Positions 27,392-38,048 of a stretch of 64,000 bases of DNA are shown piece by piece. The number at the start of each line of letters is the position of its first letter. Position 1 is the stretch's first letter. Source of the DNA: Acinetobacter colistiniresistens. GTDB lineage: Bacteria > Pseudomonadota > Gammaproteobacteria > Pseudomonadales > Moraxellaceae. A program made the position numbers and the translations under genes. The stretch is from the NCBI RefSeq assembly GCF_024582815.1, contig NZ_CP102099.1:744001-808000 (forward strand). The letters are read 5' to 3'. The notes beneath the pieces are model-generated. The model saw only the letters and a list, made by a program, of their open reading frames with translations. It ran no database searches and was not told the origin of the DNA.

Positions 27392-27436
27392 AGGCTCTGT
27401 TGACTTTTTATTTGTTAAGTCGGCAGAGCCTATTTG
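27392..27436 (+). promoter_or_regulatory. Long hairpin upstream of dnaJ
   Basis: The arms AGGCTCTGTTGACTT (27392-27406) and AAGTCGGCAGAGCCT (27417-27431) pair over 15 bp with two G-T pairs and a 10-base loop. ATTTGTTTTTT follows. It lies about 43 bases before the dnaJ ATG. It may terminate read-through from upstream, or act as an attenuator if the dnaJ promoter is further upstream. Confidence 0.65.
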
Positions 27437-27478
27437 TTTTTTAGATTTAAATAAATTCCGTGAGGAGCATCGCCAACC

Positions 27479-28594
27479 ATGGCTAAACGTGATTATTATG
27501 AGGTTTTAGGCGTTTCGAAAACCGCAAGTGATGATGAGATCAAAAAAGCCTATCGTAAGTTGGCGATGAAGTATCATCCAGACCGTAACCCAGACAACGC
27601 AGAAGCAGAAGAAAAATTCAAAGAAGCGGCAGAAGCGTATGAAGTGCTGTCTGATGAAGAAAAGCGCAGCATGTATGACCGTGCTGGACATAGTGCCTTT
27701 GAAGGCGGCTTTGGCGGCGCAGGTGGTGGCTTCGGCGGTTTTAGCGCAGAAGACATCTTTAGTCAGTTTGGCGATATCTTCGGTGGTGCATTTGGTGGCG
27801 GTGGCCGTCAGCAACAACGTCAACGCCGTGGTTCAGACCTCCGTTATGTGATGGAACTGACGCTTGAAGAAGCGGTCAAAGGGGTGAAAAAAACCATTAC
27901 CTTTACTGCACCAGCACCATGTGAAACCTGTGATGGTAAGGGATCTAAAAATCCGAATGATGTTGAAACCTGTCGTACCTGTCATGGTGCGGGTCAAGTG
28001 CGCATGCAACAAGGTTTCTTCTCGGTTCAGCAGACCTGTAGCACCTGTCGTGGTCAAGGTAAAATCATCAAGAACCCATGCACGAGCTGTCATGGTTCAG
28101 GCGTTGCAGACCGTCAGCAAACCCTTGAAGTCACCATTCCTGCAGGCGTAGACAATGGTGACCGAGTACGCTTAACTGGCAAAGGTGAAGCGATTCGTGA
28201 TGGTCAAGCGGGTGACTTATATGTTGAAGTGGTGGTTCGTGAACACGAAGTCTTCCAACGTGATGGTGCAGATCTGTATATGGATGTACCTGTCAGCATT
28301 GCAGATGCAGCTTTAGGGAAAGAAATTGAAATTCCGACCCTTGATGGTCGTGTCAGCTTAAAAATTCCAGAAGGAACGCAAACCGGTAAATTATTCCGCT
28401 TACGTGGTAAAGGTGTTCGTCCTGTACGTAGCAGCATGGTTGGGGATTTACTCTGCCGTATCGTGGTGGAAACCCCAGTGAACTTAAACAGTCGCCAACG
28501 TGAATTGTTAAAAGAACTGCAAGCGTCTTTTGATGGTGATGGCCATGCTGCATCGCCAAAGAAAAAATCATTCTTTGATCGCCTATTTGATTAA
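27479..28594 (+). CDS. dnaJ: Chaperone DnaJ
   Basis: A 371-residue Hsp40 co-chaperone of DnaK. J-domain residues 1-70 include H33-P34-D35. A Gly/Phe-rich linker spans about 75-120. The zinc domain has four CxxCxGxG repeats ([32 protein letters not shown]). The C-terminal substrate domain completes the type I layout. dnaK is not next to it in this window. ATG at 27479 follows GAGGAG, an excellent site. Heat-shock control is expected, but no sigma-32 promoter was identified with confidence. Confidence 0.98.
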   Translation: MAKRDYYEVLGVSKTASDDEIKKAYRKLAMKYHPDRNPDNAEAEEKFKEAAEAYEVLSDEEKRSMYDRAGHSAFEGGFGGAGGGFGGFSAEDIFSQFGDIFGGAFGGGGRQQQRQRRGSDLRYVMELTLEEAVKGVKKTITFTAPAPCETCDGKGSKNPNDVETCRTCHGAGQVRMQQGFFSVQQTCSTCRGQGKIIKNPCTSCHGSGVADRQQTLEVTIPAGVDNGDRVRLTGKGEAIRDGQAGDLYVEVVVREHEVFQRDGADLYMDVPVSIADAALGKEIEIPTLDGRVSLKIPEGTQTGKLFRLRGKGVRPVRSSMVGDLLCRIVVETPVNLNSRQRELLKELQASFDGDGHAASPKKKSFFDRLFD

Positions 28595-28605
28595 TTGGCA
28601 TTCAT

Positions 28606-28633
28606 AAAAAAACCTGCTGCGGCAGGTTTTTTT
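28606..28633 (+). terminator. Terminator of dnaJ
   Basis: Stem AAAAACCTGC/GCAGGTTTTT, loop TGCG, followed by T residues. Confidence 0.93.
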
Positions 28634-28675
28634 ATGGGAAATTTTTAGCGCAGCCAAAGAGTTTTGCTATAGTAG

Positions 28676-29530
<855 letters not shown>

Positions 29531-29626
29531 AACGCTACGATTTGCTACTATAAAAGCGCTTGTTGAGCTTGGTTTCCAGTTAGAGTGAGACAGGCGCTTA
29601 CCATCATTAAAACAATTGAGCATGAC

Positions 29627-30277
29627 ATGAATAAAAAACATATTGTTCTTGCTACACTGCTAAGCGTGACCAGCTGGGCTGCAAGTGCTGCGACAGACAC
29701 TGCCAAACTGAGTTTAAACCGTAATAATATTAAAGTCTGGACGTATCAGGCCGAAAATAATCCGATTATTCAATATAAAGCTGAAACCACCTTTGATGTG
29801 CCTTTAGAACGCGCTGTTGCCGTGGTCTTGGATGTTGAGCGTACCCCACAATGGGTACCTTATGTCGGTAAAGTGCAGATGCTGTCTCGAGATGATAAAA
29901 AGGGTGAGTTTACCTTGTACATGGTGCTGGATTTCCCTTTTCCTTTAAAAGACCGCGATGTGGTGATTAAAGGAAAAATGAGCAAAAATGCAGATGGCAG
30001 CATCAGTATTAAAAATAATGCCATTCAGAATAACTACCCTGAGCAGCCTGATGTGGTGCGTTTAACCAAGTATGCGGGCGATTGGACTTTCCAGAAACTC
30101 GCCAATAATAAAGTGAAAGTCACCACCAATGGTTATGCCGATCCTGCGGGTTCAATTCCATTGAGCTTTGTGAATATGTTTGTGCAGCAGCAGCCCTATC
30201 AAATGCTGATGAAGATGAAAAAAGAAGTCAATAATCCAATCTATGCGCAACCGAAATTACCGGATGTATTAAAATAA
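29627..30277 (+). CDS. Periplasmic START/SRPBCC-fold protein
   Basis: A 216-residue precursor. Residues 1-22 are a Sec signal peptide ending in AASA. The mature part has the START-like helix-grip fold pattern (AETTFDVPLERAVAVVLDVERTPQWVPYVGKVQML) and the strand FPLKDRDVVIKG, which is typical of proteins annotated as START domain. These bind hydrophobic ligands such as lipids. ATG at 29627 is chosen because it opens the signal peptide; an in-frame upstream start at 29585 would add 14 residues that do not look like one. Ligand unknown. Confidence 0.8.
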   Translation: MNKKHIVLATLLSVTSWAASAATDTAKLSLNRNNIKVWTYQAENNPIIQYKAETTFDVPLERAVAVVLDVERTPQWVPYVGKVQMLSRDDKKGEFTLYMVLDFPFPLKDRDVVIKGKMSKNADGSISIKNNAIQNNYPEQPDVVRLTKYAGDWTFQKLANNKVKVTTNGYADPAGSIPLSFVNMFVQQQPYQMLMKMKKEVNNPIYAQPKLPDVLK

Positions 30278-30310
30278 AACAAAGCCTGATTTTAATCAGG
30301 CTTTGTTTTA
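30276..30310. terminator. Bidirectional terminator
   Basis: A 15-bp inverted repeat (AAAACAAAGCCTGAT and ATCAGGCTTTGTTTT) around a short loop, between the converging START and MFS genes. Confidence 0.93.
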
Positions 30311-30321
30311 TTTGGGGAAGA

Positions 30322-31509
30322 TTAAGCTTGCGGACATTGTTGTAATTGCGCACTGGATTTGGCCGCCAGTTTGATTTGAATCAGAACCAAGATCAGACCG
30401 ATACCTGCCAACATAGCGCCGATTATCGAGACTGCTGCGTAGTTCAAGCCGAGACTTAACACCGCACCGCCTGCAGCTGCACCAATGGCATTGCCGAGGT
30501 TAAAGGCGCCGATATTGACTGAAGAGGCAAGACCAGAGGCCTCATGCGCAACTGACATCACTCGCATTTGTAATGGCGGAACGATGGCGAAGGCTGCAGC
30601 TCCCCAGATCACTAAAGCAAACGCTGCCCCCAATTGTGTTTGAGCAAGGATTGGGAAAATCAGCATTAAGCTCATCAGCAACAACAGGAAGCCAATCAGG
30701 GTTTTGTTCACGGATACATCTGCAAACTTGCCACCGAAATGGTTACCGATTGAGAAACCAATCCCGATCAAGACCAACATCAGGGTTATAAAGGTCGGTG
30801 AAGCATGAGTGAACTCCACCAGACTTGGCGCGATATAGGTATACAAGGTAAACATGGCTGAGGCACCAAACACGGTGGTCAGTAATGCCAAAACGACAGG
30901 CAGGCGCGTCAAAACTTTGAGTTCCATTTTTACATTCGGCTTTTGACCCACAGCACCGATGGGTAGGGCTTTCCAGAGTGCCAGCATGGTAATGACCCCG
31001 AGCACAGAAATGGCAAGGAAAGACATGCGCCAGCCAATATTTTGTCCCACCCATGTTGCCAGTGGTACGCCACCAATATTGGCGATGGTAAGGCCCATAA
31101 ACATGCTGGCCACCGCACTGGCCTGTTTATTTGCTGGAACAACACTGGCGGCCACCACAGAGCCAATTCCGAAGAAGGCACCGTGATTCAGACTGGTAAT
31201 CAGGCGAGCGCCCATCAAACTCATATAGTTGGGTGCAAAGGCTGCGATCAGGTTACCAAGGGTGAAGATTGCCATGAGCAGAATCAGGGCATTGCGACGG
31301 GCAAAGCCACCAAACCATAAGGTCATGATCGGTGCACCAAGCATCACGCCGAGCGCATAACCCGTAATCAGCATGCCTGCACTTGGGATCGAGACCCCAA
31401 GATCATTGGCAATATTGGGCAATAGCCCCATGGGAGAGAACTCTGTTGTACCAATGGCAAATGCACCAATAGCCAGTGCCAGCAACGGAAGGTTGAGGCG
31501 GCTGCTCAT
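30322..31509 (-). CDS. ydhP: YdhP-like MFS exporter
   Basis: A 395-residue inner-membrane transporter with twelve hydrophobic helices, Major Facilitator Superfamily, DHA1 branch. The N-terminus LPLLALAIGAFAIGTTEFSPMGLLP and the segment SLNHGAFFGIGSVVAASVVP match, from memory, E. coli YdhP/AraJ-type exporters closely. Substrate unknown. The start at 31509 lies 1 base downstream of the dkgB stop, so the two genes are co-transcribed and probably translationally coupled. A longer frame to 31533 would overlap dkgB and is not preferred. Confidence 0.88.
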   Translation of the reverse strand: MSSRLNLPLLALAIGAFAIGTTEFSPMGLLPNIANDLGVSIPSAGMLITGYALGVMLGAPIMTLWFGGFARRNALILLMAIFTLGNLIAAFAPNYMSLMGARLITSLNHGAFFGIGSVVAASVVPANKQASAVASMFMGLTIANIGGVPLATWVGQNIGWRMSFLAISVLGVITMLALWKALPIGAVGQKPNVKMELKVLTRLPVVLALLTTVFGASAMFTLYTYIAPSLVEFTHASPTFITLMLVLIGIGFSIGNHFGGKFADVSVNKTLIGFLLLLMSLMLIFPILAQTQLGAAFALVIWGAAAFAIVPPLQMRVMSVAHEASGLASSVNIGAFNLGNAIGAAAGGAVLSLGLNYAAVSIIGAMLAGIGLILVLIQIKLAAKSSAQLQQCPQA

Positions 31510-31510
31510 G

Positions 31511-32317
31511 TTATTGGTCCCATTCAGGTGCAAAAGGGTCAGGGCTCACTTCTCGACCATTACGTTCCAGTTGAGCGATCAGCTGCATTTCCTCTGCACT
31601 TAAAATTAAGTCTTGTGCTTTTAAGTTGCTGATCAGGTTTTCGCGTTTGGTGGATGATGGAATCACAGCAAAACCGTTTTGTAAGGCCCAAGCCAATGCC
31701 ACTTGTGCGGTGGTTGCCTGATGTTGTGCTGCAATCTCCGATAAGGTTGGATCATGTAGTACTTTGCCATAGGCCAGTGTCATATATGAGGTCACATCAA
31801 TATTTTGTTCACCTAAAAAATTGACCAAGGTGCGGTTTTGTAGATACGGGCTTAACTCAATTTGGTTGGTGGCAATGTGTTCTACACCAATGCTGTCAAT
31901 CGCTTGCTGAGTCAAAGCAATATTGAAATTCGAGATACCAATTTGTTTGGTCAAACCTTGTTGTTTCGCTTCTAACAGCAATTGCATCACACTGGGGATG
32001 GACACACCGAGTTGTGGCGCAGGCCAGTGGATCAGGGTCAGATCAACAGCATCGGTACGAAGTTTTTGTAAGCTGTCTTTTAAGCTGGGAATGAATTTGT
32101 CTTCAGCAAAGTTATCGACCCAGATTTTTGTGGTGAGGAACAGATCTTGACGAGCGACGCCACTTTCAGCAATGGCTTGGCCAACCGCAGCTTCGTTTGC
32201 ATAAATTTGAGCAGTATCAATGGCACGATAGCCTACTTCTAGGGCAGTTTTAACTGAATCAATCACTACTTGATCTTTAAGACGGAAAGTACCTAAGCCA
32301 AATTGAGGGATACGCAT
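31511..32317 (-). CDS. dkgB: 2,5-diketo-D-gluconate reductase B (methylglyoxal reductase)
   Basis: A 268-residue NADPH-dependent aldo/keto reductase. Visible family features are [10 protein letters not shown] near the start, DTAQIYANE with catalytic Tyr, LTTKIW with catalytic Lys, LIHWP with His, and [13 protein letters not shown] near the coenzyme site. Much of it matches E. coli DkgB from memory. It reduces 2,5-diketogluconate, methylglyoxal and other small carbonyls. The start at 32317 (MRIPQFGL) has AGGTG 6 bases upstream; a GTG inside that site is not used. The divergent LysR gene probably regulates it. Confidence 0.93.
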   Translation of the reverse strand: MRIPQFGLGTFRLKDQVVIDSVKTALEVGYRAIDTAQIYANEAAVGQAIAESGVARQDLFLTTKIWVDNFAEDKFIPSLKDSLQKLRTDAVDLTLIHWPAPQLGVSIPSVMQLLLEAKQQGLTKQIGISNFNIALTQQAIDSIGVEHIATNQIELSPYLQNRTLVNFLGEQNIDVTSYMTLAYGKVLHDPTLSEIAAQHQATTAQVALAWALQNGFAVIPSSTKRENLISNLKAQDLILSAEEMQLIAQLERNGREVSPDPFAPEWDQ

Positions 32318-32454
32318 ATTTTTCACCTAATCTTGTATTGCTCAATGGAGCGTTTTCTGTGGATGGCTGCTATTTTGCGATGATTATTGTTGCTAAAAAA
32401 TAGAGGAATTTGCAAAATACAGTTGACTAAATATCAATAATTGAGAGGGTGGCA

Positions 32455-33357
32455 ATGAAGTCTACGGTAGAAGAACTGCTTGCTTTTATGACCATCGTCG
32501 ATACAGGTTCATTTATTGCCGCAGCTGAACGATTGGGACAGACCGCATCGGGGCTCAGTCGTTCACTCAGCCGTTTAGAATCCAAGCTCGAAGTGACCTT
32601 GCTGGAACGCACCACGCGCAAATTAAAACTTACCCAAGAGGGGCAACAGTTTCTACAACAGGCACGTAAAATCCTCAGTGATCTGAATGCGGCCGAAGAG
32701 GCTTTACAAAAATCAGATCAGGATACTTCGGGGGTAATTCGAATTGACTCGGCCACACCGTTTATTCTGCATGTGATTACGCCGTTAGTACACAAGTTTC
32801 GGCAGTGCTATCCCAATATTGAGGTCGAGCTGAATAGCAATGATTTGGTGATTGATCTGCTGGAACATAAAACCGATGTGGCGTTTCGTTTTGGTGAATT
32901 ACATGATTCCAGTCTGCATGCCAAATTGGTGTGTAAAAGCCGGATCTATATCGTTGCCAGTCCTGAATATCTAAAGCGTAAGGGTAAACCCGTACAGCCT
33001 CAGGCATTGTCTGAACATGATGTGATAGGTTTTACCCGTCCGACCTATATCAACACTTGGCCGATTAAAATTGAGGGTGAATATTTTCAGGCACAACCCA
33101 AAGTCAGAGCCTCAAGTGGTGAAACCGTGCGACAACTCTGTTTACGTGGGCAGGGGATTGCCCGACTGTCTGAATTTGAGATTTGGCAGGACATTAAACA
33201 AGGGCGCCTTGAGGCATTGTTTGAGGACCAGATTGAACATTCTTATCAAAGCATCCATGCGGTGTATTATCAGCAAGAGCACTTGCCGAAACGGGTCCGT
33301 TTATTTATTGAGTTTTTGACTGAGCAACTAAGTCAGGGCTTCTCGGTGTGCCAATAG
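32455..33357 (+). CDS. LysR-family regulator divergent from dkgB
   Basis: A 300-residue LysR protein. The HTH region covers residues 1-60 (AERLGQTASGLSRSLSRLE), and the effector domain follows (VIRIDSATPFILHVITPLV). The start at 32455 follows GAGAGGG by 5 bases; an in-frame GTG at 32449 sits too close to it. It faces dkgB across 137 bases, so it likely controls the dkgB-ydhP unit. Its last 53 bases overlap the 3' end of the convergent lipoprotein gene. Confidence 0.9.
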   Translation: MKSTVEELLAFMTIVDTGSFIAAAERLGQTASGLSRSLSRLESKLEVTLLERTTRKLKLTQEGQQFLQQARKILSDLNAAEEALQKSDQDTSGVIRIDSATPFILHVITPLVHKFRQCYPNIEVELNSNDLVIDLLEHKTDVAFRFGELHDSSLHAKLVCKSRIYIVASPEYLKRKGKPVQPQALSEHDVIGFTRPTYINTWPIKIEGEYFQAQPKVRASSGETVRQLCLRGQGIARLSEFEIWQDIKQGRLEALFEDQIEHSYQSIHAVYYQQEHLPKRVRLFIEFLTEQLSQGFSVCQ

Positions 33358-33715
33358 CTTCATTTTGCAGTTGTACATTCAGCACTGGAATTGACGGTCC
33401 TGCTTTTTGGATCACTGACACCACAATCTGTTGCTGCTGTAGCTTACATTCAAGTTCGACCGTTGGCAGAAATGTGCTTGAGAGCATTACGCCATTTTCA
33501 TTGGGCTTTTTATAGGTTAGTTTGATGATCTGAGCGTGTGCTGGGGCTGTAGCTTGTTCCATTTTCCATAATTCATAGGTCGGTTGGTTCTGAATTTGCA
33601 GATAGCCCTGTGAGAGTGATTTACACACTTGTTGTTGCTGATAGGTGGCTTGTTCGGTGAAATGGCAGCCTGTAAATAAAATGGCACTTAATATAAATAA
33701 AATATTATTTTTCAT
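33305..33715 (-). CDS. Putative lipoprotein
   Basis: A 136-residue precursor with a short signal peptide and lipobox FTGC, so the mature protein should start at a lipidated Cys. The rest is a small beta-rich domain with many Gln residues (TYQQQQVCKSLSQGYLQIQ and LQQQQIVVSVIQKAG). I do not recognise the family. ATG at 33715 is chosen because it begins the signal peptide; the frame itself extends upstream to 33769. The 3' end overlaps the LysR gene by 53 bases. Confidence 0.65.
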   Translation of the reverse strand: MKNNILFILSAILFTGCHFTEQATYQQQQVCKSLSQGYLQIQNQPTYELWKMEQATAPAHAQIIKLTYKKPNENGVMLSSTFLPTVELECKLQQQQIVVSVIQKAGPSIPVLNVQLQNEAIGTPRSPDLVAQSKTQ

Positions 33716-33805
33716 AATCTTATCCTTTGGCTGTTGATTTTTGTAGCTTAACGGTGTTGTATAAACCAATACAGATACAGAAATTTATAAAAAAGCAGTA
33801 CAGAA

Positions 33806-35233
33806 ATGACTTTCCAATATCAACGTTTAGCAGAACAGCTGGCGCGTAAAATTTACCAGCATGAGTTACAGCCCCAACAAAAGTTAAGTTCTTTAAGGGA
33901 ATTTGCACGTCAGCAAAGCATTAGTTTGAGTACTGCCCAGCAATGCTATGAACTGCTAGAAGCCAAGGGACTGATCTATGTAAAAGCCAAATCAGGCTAT
34001 TTCGTTAATTCGAGACAATATCAAAGTGCTGTTCCTGATAGCCCGCAGTTTGAATCCAAAGCTCGACAGGTTTCAAATTTAGATTTGCAAAACCAAATTC
34101 AAACCGCATCGATTCAAAACAATTTAACGCCTTTGGGGGCAATTCAATTGTCTCCTCATTTGATTCCTGTGGATGGTCTACGTCGTTCTCTGCAACGTGC
34201 CTTGAAACACTGCCAACCTGAGGATTTTTTATATTGTAATAAACAGGGACATCAACATCTGCGCCAAGCGTTGTCCGATCATTGGCGTGAAGATGGGATT
34301 TATGTGGCGACAGAAGATATTTTTATTAGCAATGGCTGTATGCCCGCTTTATCGCTGTTGATTCAACAGATCAGTCAAGAAGGCGACAGTATTTTGCTTC
34401 CAACTCCGACCTTTAATGGTCAGTTGCAAATGTTGGCCAGCCTGAAGCGCAACATTATCGAAATTCCTGCCGATCATCGTGGTATTGATCTGGAACGTTT
34501 AGAGTTTTTTATGCAGCAGGGCAGTGCCAAGCTGTGTTTGCTTACCGCCAATTTCCAGAATCCATTGGGCTACTGTCTCAGCAATGAACAGAAACAGCAG
34601 ATCGCGCGACTGGCACAGAAATATCAATGCTTTATTTTGGAGGATGATATTTATGGCGAATGTAGCTTCCAAAAAGAACGGCCTTTGCCAGTGCGTTATT
34701 GGGATCAGGAAGGCTATGTCATCTGGTGTGGCTCGGTGTCTAAATCCTTATCCACCGCCTATCGAGTAGGATGGTTTTGTTTAGGGCGACAGTTACAGCA
34801 TTTACGTCCGCAGCTTTTGGCCAATAATGTCGGTGTGAATACACCACTACAGTTGGGCTTGGCAGATTTTATTTACAGTCGTGGTTATCGGGAGCATCTG
34901 GATCGCTTAAGACCCAAGTTGATGCAGCAGGTGGAACAGTATCGAGCCTATATTCTAGAGTGCTTTCACGGTATTCCGATTGCGCTGAGCCAATCACAAG
35001 GTGGCTATGCCTTATGGATGCAACTACCAGAAAGTATTACGGGTTTGGAGCTCTATTATATGGCGCAAGCACAGGGGATCAATATTGTACCTGGCGAGGT
35101 GTTTGGCGAAGACCGTCGTTATCAGCATTTTATTCGATTAAATGCAGGGCATGCATTAACGGCAGAAATCCGTCATGCCATTCAAAAGTTAGCGCAGTGG
35201 ACACAAGCCAGTTTGAGTTCATTAGAGCGTTAA
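33806..35233 (+). CDS. MocR/GntR-type regulator with aminotransferase-like domain
   Basis: A 475-residue protein with an N-terminal GntR winged helix (residues 1-70, SLREFARQQSISLSTAQQCYELLEAKGLIYV) fused to a fold-type I PLP aminotransferase-like domain. The PLP Lys lies in SVSKSLSTAYRVGW. Such MocR proteins use PLP as effector or cofactor to control amine, vitamin B6 or amino acid genes. It is 39 bases upstream of a PEP-mutase-family gene in the same direction and may be in one operon. The target is unknown. Confidence 0.9.
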   Translation: MTFQYQRLAEQLARKIYQHELQPQQKLSSLREFARQQSISLSTAQQCYELLEAKGLIYVKAKSGYFVNSRQYQSAVPDSPQFESKARQVSNLDLQNQIQTASIQNNLTPLGAIQLSPHLIPVDGLRRSLQRALKHCQPEDFLYCNKQGHQHLRQALSDHWREDGIYVATEDIFISNGCMPALSLLIQQISQEGDSILLPTPTFNGQLQMLASLKRNIIEIPADHRGIDLERLEFFMQQGSAKLCLLTANFQNPLGYCLSNEQKQQIARLAQKYQCFILEDDIYGECSFQKERPLPVRYWDQEGYVIWCGSVSKSLSTAYRVGWFCLGRQLQHLRPQLLANNVGVNTPLQLGLADFIYSRGYREHLDRLRPKLMQQVEQYRAYILECFHGIPIALSQSQGGYALWMQLPESITGLELYYMAQAQGINIVPGEVFGEDRRYQHFIRLNAGHALTAEIRHAIQKLAQWTQASLSSLER

Positions 35234-35272
35234 GGTCCAATCCACCATCAGAATGAAAAGAGGGATAAAACA

Positions 35273-36090
35273 ATGCAACCTACAATTGCTGAGAAAAGAA
35301 AATATTTCGTGACCTGCATCAGACAGGCTGTTTTGTGTTGCCCAATCCATGGGATGCAGGCAGTGCCAGAATGTTGCAGCAACTTGGTTATCACGCCTTG
35401 GCAACAAGCAGTGCAGGTTATGCTTGGTCGTGTGGCAAGACCGATGGGCAGTTGTCACGCGCAGAGGTACTGGCTCATCTGCGCACTCTGGTTCAATCAA
35501 CCGACCTGCCGGTAAATGCAGATTTTGAAAGTGGTTTTGCCGAGACCATTGAGGGCGTGTTTGAAAGCGTCAGTATGGCAATCGCAACGGGTGTTGCGGG
35601 TATTTCGATTGAAGACTCGACCGGCAATATGGAACAACCCTTACGAGAGCTTGAAGATGCGGTTGCGCGGATAGCTGCCGCACGTCAAGCGATTGATGCA
35701 AGTGGTGAAGATGTGATGCTGATCGGACGTGCTGAAAACTTCTTTGTTGGTGTTCCTGATCTAGAGGATACCCTTACGCGACTGAAAGCCTATGCTGCTG
35801 CGGGTGCAGATTGTCTTTATGCACCTGGTATCAAAACAGCTGAGCAAATTGTTGCGGTGGTACAAGCTGTGGCCCCCAAGCCCGTCAATGTTCTGATCGC
35901 TTGGGACAGTGAACTGAGTGTGCAAACACTGGCATCCTTAGGCGTTCGCCGAATCAGTGTCGGGAGTGCATTGGCGCGGACGGCATGGAACAGTTTTATT
36001 CAGGCAGCCAGCTCGATTGCTGAAACCGGCCGTTTTAACTGTTTTGCAGAGAATATCTCTGGGGCGGAACTGAATAAAAGATTGGGCTAA
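35273..36090 (+). pseudogene. Isocitrate lyase/PEP mutase family gene with frameshift
   Basis: Related proteins of about 270 residues read through NPWDAGSARM in one frame. Here the start MQPTIAEKRKYF (ATG at 35273, AGAGGG site upstream) is in one frame, and RDLHQTGCF followed by VLPNPWDAGSARM to the stop at 36090 is in another. One base is missing at about 35306-35308, next to a TTT run, so the gene is split after 12 codons. The rest, including NADFESGFAET, EDSTGN and the C-terminus, is intact. Either the gene is dead or the assembly lost one T. Translation from GTG at 35335 would make a shortened protein. Confidence 0.85.
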
Positions 36091-36140
36091 TAGCCGCCAA
36101 GCGATTGGCGCATTGACGGACCATAATGAAATCAGCTGAA

Positions 36141-37166
36141 TTAATCGAAATCGGCTTTGAGCACGATACGATAACGGGCTTGCCCTGAATGCAGTCGTTC
36201 AATGGCTGCATTCAGTTGTGACATTGGGAACAACTCAATTTGTGGTGCAATGTTTTTTCGCGCCGCAAACTGTAACAACTGGCGTAGTGCCAAAGGAGAA
36301 CCTGTGGGTGAGGAGGTGACTGATTTGGCACCGCCCATGATTGCACCCACGGAAACTGGGATCGGTTCTAAAGTCACGCCAAGGAAATGAAGACGACCTT
36401 TGGGTGCAAGGGTATTCAGATAGGCTTGCCAGTTCAAGGTCACATTGACAGTGCTAAGTAATAAATCAAATTTGCCGCGTTGTGCCTTGATGGCTTGTGC
36501 ATCGCGACTATTCACCACATGGTCAGCGCCCATGGCTTTGAGTTCTTCAGTTTTGTCAGGGCTTGAACTAAAGGCGGTAATTTCACAGCCCCATGCTTTC
36601 AGCAATTTAATCGCAATATGACCGAGACCACCAATACCGATCACGCCGACATGATGCGTGGCTTGAATTTTATGTTTGAGTAAAGGATCAAAGACTGTAA
36701 TACCACCACACAGCAGTGGACCTGCACTTTCAGGATCTAAGTCCTCAGGCAGGGGAATGACCCACTGCCAGCCCGCACGGACTTTATCAGCGAAACCACC
36801 AGCATGACCCACAATGGTCGAGATCTTTCCGCCCGTACAGAGCACCTGATTGCCACCGATACACGGATCGCAAGCTTGGCAGGTTTCTGCGGTCCAGCCA
36901 ATACCGACGCGTTGACCAAGCTTAAGCCCCTTGGCTTCCGACCCTAGTGCAATAATGGTACCAATGATCTCATGACCTGCAACAGCAGGGTAAACCGAGG
37001 ATTGCCATTCATTATTGATGATGGAAAGGTCAGAATGACACAGTCCGCAATATTCGACTTTGACTTCAACCTGATGGGCTGCTAACTCACCCGCATCAAA
37101 TTGGTAGGGCACCAGTGGCTGACCTGCTTGCATTGCAGCATAAGCTCGTACTTGATTTTGACTCAT
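36141..37166 (-). CDS. ahr: Zinc-dependent NADPH aldehyde reductase Ahr
   Basis: A 341-residue medium-chain zinc dehydrogenase. The catalytic zinc ligands are Cys in YCGLCHSD and the GHE motif. The structural zinc is bound by Cys residues around [15 protein letters not shown]. The cofactor motif [11 protein letters not shown] is in the middle. Much of the sequence matches E. coli Ahr (YjgB) from memory, for instance [11 protein letters not shown] in that protein. It reduces a wide range of aldehydes. Start at 37166 follows GGGAG by 5 bases; an earlier ATG at 37178 contains that site. Confidence 0.92.
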   Translation of the reverse strand: MSQNQVRAYAAMQAGQPLVPYQFDAGELAAHQVEVKVEYCGLCHSDLSIINNEWQSSVYPAVAGHEIIGTIIALGSEAKGLKLGQRVGIGWTAETCQACDPCIGGNQVLCTGGKISTIVGHAGGFADKVRAGWQWVIPLPEDLDPESAGPLLCGGITVFDPLLKHKIQATHHVGVIGIGGLGHIAIKLLKAWGCEITAFSSSPDKTEELKAMGADHVVNSRDAQAIKAQRGKFDLLLSTVNVTLNWQAYLNTLAPKGRLHFLGVTLEPIPVSVGAIMGGAKSVTSSPTGSPLALRQLLQFAARKNIAPQIELFPMSQLNAAIERLHSGQARYRIVLKADFD

Positions 37167-37202
37167 GACAACTCCCATTCAAGGAAAATCGATGAAGATT
37201 GG

Positions 37203-37757
37203 TTATTTAAACTGACAACTATTTTCATGGTCATTGACCATGCCGACCGCTTGCATAAAGGCATAGCATGTGGTGGGACCTACAAATTTAAAGCCACGTT
37301 TTTTTAAGGTTTTGGATAGTTTCTGGCTGATCTCGGTCTGGGCGGGCGCATCACGATAATGAACGACATCATTATTTGATGTTTGATGATCGACAAAACT
37401 CCATAGCCAAGCAGGCACATCTTCAACGTCATCCTTAAGTTCTAGCCAGGCAATCGCATTATCCCGAATGGCTTTGAGTTTACCGAAATGACGGATTAAA
37501 CCGGCATCGCTGAGTTTGAGTTCGAGTTGATCATCACTGAGCGCTGCGACTTCGGCAATCGGATGTTGAAAGAAATGTTTACGGTAGTGTTCACGTTTTT
37601 TTAACACCGTGATCCATGATAAACCCGCTTGTTGTCCTTCCAGACAGAGCATTTCGAATAGATGTGCTTCCTCATGTTGTGGCTTGCCCCATTCTTGATC
37701 ATGGTAAGCCATATAGAGAGGATCATCGGAGCACCAGCCACAGCGTTGAGTTGTCAT
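37203..37757 (-). CDS. tag: DNA-3-methyladenine glycosylase I
   Basis: A 184-residue repair enzyme that removes 3-methyladenine from DNA. It begins MTTQRCGWCSDDPLYMAYHDQEWG, with zinc-binding Cys and His, and has SWITVLKKREHYRKHF and the C-terminal FKFVGPTTCYAFMQAVGMVNDH. Length fits Tag. It is followed by ahr 36 bases later on the same strand. Confidence 0.96.
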   Translation of the reverse strand: MTTQRCGWCSDDPLYMAYHDQEWGKPQHEEAHLFEMLCLEGQQAGLSWITVLKKREHYRKHFFQHPIAEVAALSDDQLELKLSDAGLIRHFGKLKAIRDNAIAWLELKDDVEDVPAWLWSFVDHQTSNNDVVHYRDAPAQTEISQKLSKTLKKRGFKFVGPTTCYAFMQAVGMVNDHENSCQFK

Positions 37758-37793
37758 ATTTGATGCTCCTTGTTGTTATTAGAACAGAATGAA

Positions 37794-38039
37794 TTAGAGT
37801 TTGAATATCACCCATTCATTTGGGCGAGTATCCCAATAATACAATTCTGCATCGCTTAAATCAGCAAATTTAAGCCAAAAGTCTTTACCTGATTTATCGG
37901 CAAAGCCGGTACTGATGAGTAAGGCATCTTCAGTAATTTCCATGATCCAACCCTGATAGCTGGCGCCATTCAGGATGATTTTTTGCTGATTTCCAGACTC
38001 TGCAAATTCAACCAGACGTTTAATCAATGCTTCTGACAT
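37794..38039 (-). CDS. Conserved small hypothetical protein
   Basis: An 81-residue soluble protein with a beta-rich middle (QKIILNGASYQGWIMEITEDALLIST), typical of a small strand-based fold, and an acidic, Trp-containing C-terminus. No motif I recognise. It lies between tag (37 bases downstream) and an M23 lipoprotein gene whose stop is 10 bases upstream, so it is probably co-transcribed with them. Confidence 0.7.
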   Translation of the reverse strand: MSEALIKRLVEFAESGNQQKIILNGASYQGWIMEITEDALLISTGFADKSGKDFWLKFADLSDAELYYWDTRPNEWVIFKL

Positions 38040-38048
38040 TGTGTGTTC

